From: Hyphochytrium catenoides
Lineage: Eukaryota > Sar > Hyphochytriomycetes > Hyphochytriales > Hyphochytriaceae
DNA: 15,094 nt
Direction of reading: 5' to 3'
NCBI GenBank assembly: GCA_900088475.1
Contig: FLMG01004642.1
Location: 1-15,094, forward strand
Shown here piece by piece: positions 1 through 7,627 of this stretch. The position numbers and the translations under genes are program-made. Each line of letters opens with the position of its first letter. Within the stretch, counting starts at the first letter, position 1. The notes below the pieces were generated by a model. It was not told the DNA's origin. It saw only the letters and a list, made by a program, of their open reading frames with translations, and made no database searches.

Positions 1-34
1 GAGAGAGAGAGAGAGAGAGAGAGACCGCGCGGGC

Positions 35-68
<34 letters not shown>
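1..68. repeat. (GA)n microsatellite, interrupted
   Basis: Bases 1-24 and 41-68 are pure GA dinucleotide runs separated by a 16-base GC/GT-rich insert (25-40). The tract lies in what is probably the second intron of the minus-strand RPC9-like gene, so the transcript would carry it as (CU)n, and the interruption as a short CA/CG stretch. The left end is cut by the window. Confidence 0.95.
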
Positions 69-213
69 CTAGAGTGGAGATTAGGCCTTAAGCTGGCTAT
101 GTAGCAATGACTCAGCTGGATTTTGGCCAGGAGAGTTGCGAAGAGTGTAAAGAACAGTAGGCGTCCACCAGAGAAGCAACCGCTGCCACAGTAGATAAAT
201 GGCTGTGTCTCAC

Positions 214-650
214 CTTATGCTCCAACCAGTTCCTGTCTCCACAAGTATCTGCCTTTAGATCTCTCCCTGCAGCGGTAGCAGCCGCGTGCCTCGCCTTCCG
301 CCTCTCTTTAATGTGCTCATAAATCTGAAGAGAGACATGTGACAGTCAGAGCCAGTCCGGACGGATTGGCAGATGCAGGCAGTACATTGCCAAGAGACAG
401 AAGAGACGACGGCGCAGAGAGAGAGCGCTACGAAGAATTGACGAAGAGATATAGAGAGACAGCGATAGGTAAGATAAAGCTAAGGAATAGCAAGTCGACG
501 GAATGGAAAGCGTGACTAAGGGTCCTTGACGGTCTGGAGCTGCCACAGCGACCAAGAAGACAAGGCATTCCATATCTAATTATAAGAGAGGCACACCTCG
601 ACGTTCGTTAGCACAGCATCCGCGGCATTGAGCACATCAAACTGGACCAT
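214..650 (-). CDS. RPC9: Probable RNA polymerase III subunit RPC9/CRCP (Rpc17), N-terminal exons only
   Basis: Two small exons are seen on the minus strand: 650-597 (18 codons, from an ATG in the strong context ACCATGG) and 324-214 (37 codons). The first ends at GAG|GTGTGC; the second starts after a pyrimidine-rich CTCTTCAG and ends at AAG|GTGAGA. Both are phase 0 and together give 55 residues. The start reads MVQFDVLNAADAVLTNVE and exon 2 begins IYEHIKER. The pattern 'NA..A.LTN.E...' is what RPC9/Rpc17/CRCP proteins have at their N terminus (the family shows alternating Asn-Ala, Leu-Thr/Ser-Asn and Glu-Val positions), and exon 2 ends where the family moves into its HRDC-like helical part. 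In the family, RPC9 pairs with RPC8 to form the stalk of RNA polymerase III, in the nucleus. The remaining exons lie left of base 1; the intron from 213 holds a (CT)n tract in the sense strand. The splice structure is fairly secure; the family name rests on a short stretch. Confidence 0.62.
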
Positions 651-1465
651 GGTTCAGATACTTCTTCTAGACCACACAACAGCTGAACTGCCCTCCGCCA
701 CCTTCGCTTCCTTTGTCTGTCCTCTCACCCTAGAACCGCCGCCTGCTAAGCCCAGCCTCAGCACCTGACTGGCCTCTCTCTCTTGTTTCCGTGGTAGGAG
801 GATCTCTGTCTCCTAGCCGCCAGCGCTGCCTGATAGCTGAGACGCCTTCAGACTTCATACGAAGGGAAGCTCCCCATGGTCGGCCCTCGATAAGGGGCCC
901 AACCACCAGAAAAACGCTGTGTTGAATGACAGGGAAGCGTGACAGTTTACCTCCTAAACACTGTTAACGGCTATCTAAAAGACACAGGGTTGAATGACAG
1001 GCAAAGGGTGACAGTTTACCATCAAAATAGTCGCTAACGGCCTCATGCAAGAGAGTTTTACCGGTCCGAAGGTTAGCTTTTGACGGTTAGCGGCTCGTTT
1101 TGGAGGATGTTGAGGGCTTATAACCGACCGAATGCTGAGGACGGAACAGGGAGGGAGAGAGAGTCGCGGGTGGCGAGCAAGCAGGAGAGGCAGGTCTCCA
1201 GGGTGGGAGACAACGGAAGCGCCGAGAGGTGTGAGGCGGAAGCTCTAGATGAGGAAGAAGGCGGCGAGGTGTTGGCCGTCGCAGTCGAGCGGGAGCCTCT
1301 GAGCGAACGATCCCTAGCTGATTGAAAAGACCACGGCGCAGAGGCCTCAAGGGTTTAAGATCTGAGCTGAGGACCGTTATCTAATAGAACTAAGGATGCC
1401 TTGCTGGGGTCTCATCATCTGACAAGAGGTCTATAGTCTATTAGAGGATAATTGAGTCTATCGTT
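651..1465. other. Intergenic region between the RPC9-like start and the ABCG stop
   Basis: About 815 bases without a recognisable gene. It lies upstream of the RPC9-like ATG (650, minus) and downstream of the ABCG stop codon (1466, minus), so it should hold the RPC9-like promoter and 5' UTR and the ABCG 3' UTR. No clear TATA box or AATAAA was seen. It contains the tandem duplication at 906-1041. Open frames of about 80 codons exist on both strands around 1080-1350, but they mirror each other, match no family I know and lack convincing splice partners. Confidence 0.7.
906..1041. repeat. Two-copy tandem duplication, period 68 bases
   Basis: Copy cores at 921-971 and 989-1041 share GTTGAATGACAGG, then TGACAGTTTACC, then a conserved TAACGGC at the end; the flank before each core (AAAA-rich) is also similar, so the whole unit appears duplicated once. 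Each copy carries TGACAG twice, 15 or 16 bases apart. The array sits about 270-390 bases upstream of the RPC9-like start codon. Function is unknown; a promoter element is possible. Confidence 0.8.
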
Positions 1466-4400
1466 TTATACGACGTTCAACTCTCCCTCTTCCTCCATCT
1501 CTCCCTTCGGTTGACTTCCTCCTTGGCCCTTATGCCGCATCTCTCTTCTGTCCTTCTCCATTCCCCCTATCGACCTATCACCTTTCTTTTTAGAGAGAGC
1601 TGAGGCGGGTAGAGATGGAAGGCAATGAGCCTTCACTTGAATGAGGAGCAGGAGATAACCAGCACTGGTGAAGAATGCGCAAAAGAAGAGTAAAAGGAGA
1701 ATGTCCGAGTGCTGACTGCGGTAGTTCATCCCTAGAGTCCGAAGGAAGACGTCCCCTTTGACTGGGAGAGAAGCGAAGTCTACGATGAAGAAGGCACCAA
1801 CGTCAGAGACAGGAGGGCACGGAAAACAAGGGGTAAAGGCGACCTCCAACAGCAGAGTTATAATGGACAGCAAACAACCAAGTCAAACAAGAGAGAGACG
1901 ACCCAAGAAGATAGCAGAACCCTCACCTTTCGCATTGAAATCCAGCACAATTCCCTCCAGCTCATTAGTGAGGAGGATCTCGAAGGCATATTTGAAGGGA
2001 GAGAGGAAGCAGAGGAAGGAGAAGAGAGAAGAAAGAGAGTCCATATTCACCAGAAAGCCACCGAAGAGGAGGCAGAGGAGCAGAAACAAAGAAGCGAGAA
2101 GGTTTGCCTCCCCAACTTTTTTGCAAAGCAGAGAAGTGCAAAGACATATCCCTCCGCAGCAAATGTTGAAGAGAGTGAGAGTGAGACAGAAGATAGAGAA
2201 GTGAAGGACGCCACTCCGCAAGCCCATCAATGGGTAGAAGATGCTGCCATGAGAGAGAAAAAAGAGGTAAGTCAGAGTAAGAACTAGAAGAAGCGGCGCG
2301 GAGAGATGCATGTAAGAGAGAACAGTGTTGATACAGAAGGAATCGATATCGCTCCCTTGTCTGATGTTTAGCAGAAGGAAGCTTAGGGTACAGCGAAGCT
2401 CTCAGCCTTCGCAAGCGAAAATGGTGTATCCTCCGAAGAGAGAGGAGTAGCTATGAATGAAACAGCAATTGCTGGTTGGCAGCGAAGTAAAGAGGGAGAG
2501 GCGTCGTCGTCTTACATTGAGAAGAGGAAGGAGGGGAGAACCCTCAGTGTGAAGGTGTCCAGGTAGAGCTTGGTCACATAGTACGCAAAAGCACCATAAT
2601 ACTGGGCGCCTAGGTAGGATCCGGCACGCGAAACCAATCAAGAGAACAGTCACATGAGTTTGCAGCCCAAAGCCTGTTGGTTTGGGAGCACCAAAGCCTC
2701 TCCCTCTCTCTCTGCCCTCTCTCTTTCTTCTCTTCTCCATGGCTCCCTCCCTAGACCAATCTGTCTAATCTCTTTCTCGCTCTGTGCTCTCTCTTTTCCT
2801 CTTTAACAATCTTATTTATTTCTCAATACGCCCCTCCCTCCTCTTCTTTACTTCTTCTCCACTCACCTGCTTCCCTTCTGAAGATGTCTCTTTCCCCTAT
2901 GAAGATGTCCATGGAGCTCAAGCTGGCGAAAGCGAAAAAGGTGAGAAGGAAGAAGAAGGCCCCGCTCCTGTTCTGGAATCCCGCAAGGTCATCGGTAACA
3001 TTAGAAAAGATGAGCCCAGAAAAGAAAGAGAGTGCAAGAGATGAGAGGAGGTGAAGGCGGAGAAGGGAAGGATGCCGGAAGGTGATTAGTGCTGTTCTTC
3101 TGAAAAGAACAGGCACTTCGACGAGGAGGATGTGAGAAAGTTTCTGTTGGACACTTTGCAGGGAGAGAGAGTTGTCCTTTCTCTCTTCCCTCTCACTTCC
3201 ACTCGCAGCATCCGAGAGAAGAATGTCAACTGTCTCAGCCAGACTGTGGATAGAGACAGCAGGCGATATGCCCCCACTTTCACTCCTCCCCTTATCGCTC
3301 CTTGTCTCTTCGTTGCTCTCCTCATGTCCAGTCTTTAGCTCTTCTCTCTCTTCTTTCTTCTCTTCCTCCTCCTCTTCTTCTGGACCCGTAATAGTAAAGG
3401 TTGAAGAACTGGTCAAGGGCTTGAGGGCTTGCAAGGTTGAGGGCCGAGATACCAAGTCAAGCATGTGCTCCGCTATATTCTCGCCCTGCATGTGACACAT
3501 TTGAGGTCAGCGAAGTGATGCTCATCACTACTCCTATCCCTTTCTCCCCTAGAAGCCTTGGTGACAATGGTGTTACCTATACCCCTTACCCACAGTCTGT
3601 CCTACCATTGTCCTTAAATTGTCTCCCACATCGCATGGTTAAACTTCAGAGCTCTTACCATAGGACAAGGAAAGCCTTTGCTCGCGAAATAGTCTGCAGC
3701 ATGGCTTGGTGACCCCTGGAAGACTACTGAGCCCTTAGCCAGAAGGAGTAGCTGGTCCAATAGTAGGAAACATTTCGCAGTAGGTTGGTGAATCGAGAGA
3801 AGGACCGTCCTTCCTTTCGTTGTGAGGGACTTTAAGAGTTGAACCTGTGGACATTATTGTGACATTAGCATGCGTGCCTGGGGAGAGAATGATTGCACGA
3901 ATGCAAGGAAACGCTGGAAGATAATTCACCGGTTAAGGCGGAGACCCATTAAAAGAGGGAGATACAGAGAAGGAAACCGGAAGGCCCCGACAAAGACGAA
4001 GCAGACTCTCCCGCCAAATACCTAGGGAGGCTCTTAATATGGATAGGGCGAGGCTTACAGGGAGAGGAAAGGAGGAGCCAGATGACATCCTTGACAGCGA
4101 GTGTAGTTCTTACCACTTGATAGGCCGACGTTGAGTCCAGGCCCGAGACGCACTCATCGAGGAAGATAAACTTAGGACTATGGACTAGTTCCATTCCTAT
4201 GCTCACTCTTCTTTTCTCCCCTCCTGAGATACCGCGTGTCAATCGATCACCGATCCGACTATCAGCCACATGCTGCAGAGAAAGTTCAAAGAGGATGCCC
4301 CTCACTATCTCTCTCTTTCTTTCATGGGAGAGTGAAGAGGGAAGGCGCAGCTCAGCTGCGTACTGTATACATTCCCTGACTGTCAGGCTGGAGAAGAGGC

Positions 4401-6403
4401 GGTCCTCTTGCTGGACAAAGGCCGAGGATCGTCCAAAGCTTCTATTGCGTGGAAGTCCCTCTATCATAATGTCACCTGTGTCACGAGCGCGTTAGCAATG
4501 GCATCAACAAACATGCGGACTCCTTGCATCTTCCAGCCCAGGCCTAGTCTAATATATCCACTATTCGTCGTCCATTACGAGCTTCTGAGCTTTCCAGCGC
4601 TGCTTACCAGCTACAAGCCTTGCTAATCCAGTACTCACTCCTGCCAGCACAGATAGGAGTGTTGTCTTGCCGGCGCCGCTGGGCCCAAGGAGGCCAACCA
4701 GCGACCCAGAAGAGACAGACCCGGAAACCGAATCAAGAAGCAACGGAAAGCTACCCATTTCTGGTTGTCCTTCCCTGCCGCGCCTCTCTTTTGCTTTCGT
4801 AGGGAAGAGGCGGACGGTAAGGTTCTTGAAGACCAGCACCTCTTTTTGCCCAACAGCATAGCGAATGTTAGGACTATGCTGAGCAGCGCGGAGGTTCTCC
4901 GCTTCTCCTTTGTCGCCATTGTTCGGGTTCTGAGCGAGGCCACTCTCAGACCGTTTCTTCGTCCAAGGAAGGCTGAGGACTGATGGTCGAGGAAAAACAA
5001 ACAGGCACCAAGAAAACAGAGAGGTCGATCAGGGTCAAAGTCTATAGGTGTAAGGAAACAAATGTAAGACCCGGTAGAGAAAACATCCTCTAAAGTGAAG
5101 TGACAATAGTCAACGTATGAGAAGCGTGACCAAACTTGAGAGCCAATGTCAGGGTTAAGGGGCCCAGCGTGAACATCAGAGATGTCGGAAGCAACTTCCT
5201 GCTACTTGCGCTGACCTGCTTCATTGAGTGCTGCAGCGGGCAGAAGAGCTAATAGAAGGCCTGCCAGAGCTATCAGCAGGCCAAGAAGAGAGAATACGGT
5301 CCGCCGCAGTTGGGTCTCCATCGCACTCATCTCCGCGGGACAGACAGGGCGCAGTGCCAGCTCTTTCTTGGCACTCAAGGGTAGGCAAGTGCGAGAGAAA
5401 CAGGAAGCCGTCAAGTCTCCAACCGCTGTTAAGATAAGGAAACAGGATTAATCGAGGGAAATGTTAGACGAGTTCTGGGCTAGGCGTGTGACACAAGGAC
5501 CCCTCAGGGCCTGAAGGTGTACCGGCTTAGTTAGGGCAAGGACATAAAGGTGACATGGCCAGAAGATGAGCGAGAAGGAGTGGACGATGATGAGAGCTCC
5601 GTCTTCGGCAAGTGCTTACGTGATTCTTTGATGCTGACAGCACAGTCTGAGCCATCCTCCTTGGTACATCTGACCGTGGCTTCTCCTTTGATTTGCTGGA
5701 CAATGGATTGGACAACTTGCGAGACTGCTCCCTCTCCTGAGGAGCATGAGGAGTTCCCACAGTGTATTCTCAGCCCTTCCTCTGCCCCATTCTCTCCTCC
5801 TCCCGCCGAGCAATCAAGTAGGGAGCAGTCAACGATGTGGCGTTGCTTGGCACTGAAGACTTCCAACTTGCACTTGCCCTCCCTACATCCGCCCATCTCA
5901 CAGGAGAGATCTACAAGTCCTCCTTCCAAGAGTTGCAGGGCCGCCCCAGACAGAGAGCACTGAAAATTCTTCCTTTCCTCTGCCGGTTTTAGCAGTAGCG
6001 ATGACTGGCAGAATGAGCCAGACGGACAGACAGAGTCGTTCTGACAGAGATTGCATTGCACCCCCGAGAAGCCCACCGGGCAGCAGACCTGAGTGGTGTC
6101 ATTCAGGACTTTTCCTTCAGGACAAGCGCTGGCAGCAGAAGTTGGGAGGGAGCTCGGCGTGGAGATGGAGGCAGTAGTAGGGACTGCGCTGCGGCTTTGA
6201 AGATCTGTGGGAAAGGGAGCAGGAGCATGCGGTGGTCGAGAAGCTGGGGGCGGGACGGTGACAACTTCATGGGCTGAGCATGGGAGAGAAAGAAGGCTGC
6301 CACAGCCAGTGAGGGCCAGCCCGACAAGGCAGACCAATACACGGAGCTGCCATGGCTTGGTACTCAGACGTCTCTGCACATACTTGGTTATCCTGCTATC
6401 CAT
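1466..6403 (-). CDS. ABCG-family half-transporter with N-terminal Cys-rich domain (Adp1/ABCG24-28 type)
   Basis: Nine exons on the minus strand: 6403-5620, 5425-5216, 4979-4608, 4475-4114, 3844-3659, 3485-2867, 2609-2516, 2243-1927, 1761-1466; 3240 bases, 1079 residues. The start codon sits in ACCATGG. Residues 1-45 look like a signal peptide (VLVCLVGLALTGCGSLLSL). Residues 94-275 are Cys-rich; the segment from CPEGKVL to CPSGSFC resembles an EGF-like module. A single helix follows at about 304-328. The ATPase domain has Walker A GPSGAGKTT (430-438), a Q-loop FVQQED, signature ISGGEKRR (538-545), Walker B FIFLDE (558-563) and H-loop SIHQPT (His 595). An NIAEHMLD motif (about 641-648) marks the end of the ATPase part; an acidic Lys/Glu linker (673-688) leads to a six-helix ABC2-type membrane domain (about 750-1025) with PSLLRL and DLAGFQNR motifs. 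Length and order match yeast Adp1p (about 1049 residues). The substrate is unknown. The last 55 residues are charged and poorly conserved, so the exact C terminus is less sure. Confidence 0.93.
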
Positions 6404-6430
6404 GGTACTTCCAGCGATAGAGCTCGTCTC

Positions 6431-6445
6431 TCACTTGTCGTCCAT
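6431..6445 (-). promoter_or_regulatory. Minimal upstream ORF (MDDK) before the ABCG start
   Basis: ATG-GAC-GAC-AAG-TGA on the minus strand ends 27 bases before the ABCG ATG at 6403. The context, GACGATGG, has G at -3 and +4 and so could be read. If the transcript begins upstream of it, ribosomes would have to re-initiate or scan past. Whether it is transcribed is not visible from the sequence. Confidence 0.35.
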
Positions 6446-6625
6446 CGTCCTCCCTAGCTTCAGAAGTCCAGCTAGAATAGACTTGCGCTACTCGCCTATT
6501 CTCCGCAGGCGCTATCAACTGATGAGGCTCTGAAGCTGACGGACAGCTGAGAAAGCAGAAAAGCTGAGAGGAGAGAGAGAGCAGTCCATCAAGAGAGGAG
6601 ACAGATGGAGAGAGTGACAGCAGAT

Positions 6626-6669
6626 AGAGAGAGAGTGCGAGAGAGAGAGAGCGCGCGACAGAGAGAGAG

Positions 6670-6709
<40 letters not shown>

Positions 6710-6738
6710 AGAGAGAGAGAGAGAGAGAGAAGAAAGAG
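6626..6738. repeat. (GA)n-rich microsatellite
   Basis: A GA-dominated purine tract with scattered C, AA and GCGC interruptions; the longest pure runs are around 6674-6702 and 6709-6731. On the minus strand, the sense strand of the ABCG gene, it reads (CT)n and lies 220-340 bases before the ABCG ATG, so it may be in the promoter, 5' UTR or a 5' UTR intron. Confidence 0.95.
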
Positions 6739-7116
6739 GTGGCGATGATCATCATCTCGAGTCCTCTTTCCCAAGAGATATTGTTAGTTGTCATCATGAC
6801 CCAGACAGATCTAAGATGAGGGCCAACATATCCTTAATATAAAAACAAAGACGAGCTGTTATTTCAGATACGCATGCGAATCTGATTCCTATCTCAAAGA
6901 CCAAACCTTCTGCATGAAAGAATGGGAAGGTTGAGAACGAAGCTTTCCCGAGTTATCGATATAAATGTCAAGGTAAAGTTTCCTAACACAAGAAATACTT
7001 CAACATGGTTGGACTTGAAACTTTTCGGCCTCTCACAGCTGAATCCTCCAGTAGTGTCTGTAATCCCCTCGGCCGGCCCGCTTCCAAAAGGAAAACGTTA
7101 CGTATGACAGCTGCGA

Positions 7117-7310
7117 GCTCTCTGTCTCTCCCTCTCTGTCTCTCCCTCACTCTGTCTCTCCCTCTCTCTCTCTCTGTTTTTCTCTCTCTCTCACACATAC
7201 GAAGTGCCTCTCTCTTTCTCTCTCTTTCTCTTGTCTCCTTAACACATTAAAATCTCTCTCTCTCTCGCTGTATCGCTCTCTCACTCACTCTCTCACTCTT
7301 GCTGTCACTC

Positions 7311-7388
<78 letters not shown>

Positions 7389-7400
7389 CTCTCTCTTTCT
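7117..7400. repeat. Long (CT)n pyrimidine tract
   Basis: An almost unbroken pyrimidine-rich stretch on the plus strand, with a pure CT run at 7324-7384 (about 30 units) and GT/CA interruptions before it. It lies upstream of LCB2 in its sense strand and ends shortly before a good acceptor-like CTTGCAG (7434-7440). It is the reverse complement in type of the GA tract at 6626-6738. Confidence 0.95.
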
Positions 7401-7464
7401 CACTGTCCTGTGTCCTCTACCTCTCTCCTGACTGCTTGCAGCCTCCTCCGCCCTTGCGACTCCC

Positions 7465-7575
7465 ATGAGCTCGAGGAAGATCTTCATTAAACTCCCGACG
7501 GACCAAAGGGACATCATCTGCAGGCAGAGTTCAGAGTTTAAAGAGAGAGACTATACGTCATTCTCTCGCTGTTGA
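7465..7575 (+). promoter_or_regulatory. 36-codon upstream ORF before LCB2
   Basis: An ATG at 7465 opens a frame of 36 codons ending in TGA at 7573-7575, 52 bases before the LCB2 ATG. It begins MSSRKIFIKLPTDQRD and resembles no family I know. The start context is weak (C at -3, A at +4), while the LCB2 ATG has A at -3 and G at +4. If it is part of the LCB2 leader it could damp LCB2 translation; it could also be chance. Confidence 0.35.
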
Positions 7576-7627
7576 AGAGATAAAAGCCGCTGAAACCGCA
7601 GAGCCTCCTCGTCGAAAAAGAGAGAAA

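Larger units (their letters stand above)
6404..7627. promoter_or_regulatory. Divergent promoter region between ABCG and LCB2
   Basis: This 1224-base spacer separates the start codons of two genes read away from each other, so it must hold both promoters and 5' UTRs. It contains a (GA)n-rich tract at about 6626-6738 and a (CT)n-rich tract at about 7117-7400, and a unique AT-richer centre (about 6780-7000). CTTGCAG at 7434-7440, just after the CT tract, could be the acceptor of an LCB2 5' UTR intron. Open frames within the tracts are low-complexity artefacts. A 36-codon upstream ORF (7465-7575) and a 4-codon one (6445-6431, minus) are described separately. No TATA box stands out. Confidence 0.7.

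Noticed and set aside
1080-1350. Open frames of about 80 codons on both strands
   Set aside because: They mirror each other in GA-rich DNA, match no family, lack good start or splice context and lie between the two well-supported minus-strand genes.
1758-2414. Long open frames on the plus strand and in other minus frames
   Set aside because: They are shadows of ABCG exons 8 and 9, whose minus-frame product continues the transporter membrane domain with matching phases.
4114-4475. Possible independent 172-residue ABC ATPase on the minus strand
   Set aside because: It is exon 4 of the ABCG gene read into its intron; the Walker A is in exon 3 and the H-loop in exon 5, both in phase.
5550-5963. 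137-codon plus-strand frame
   Set aside because: Antisense to ABCG exon 1, which encodes the Cys-rich domain; no family resemblance of its own.
6589-6797. Minus-strand frames rich in Ser-Leu repeats
   Set aside because: Translations of the (CT)n microsatellite; low complexity with no domain.
6922-7107. 61-codon plus-strand frame in the divergent spacer
   Set aside because: No recognisable family, no conserved motif, and its length is expected by chance.
6626-7400. Mirrored repeats as ends of a transposon
   Set aside because: The similarity is only simple GA/CT repeat; no transposase, no target-site duplication and no unique terminal repeat were seen.
7299-7517. Frames of Ser-Leu or Arg-Glu repeats
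   Set aside because: Dinucleotide-repeat translations on either strand.
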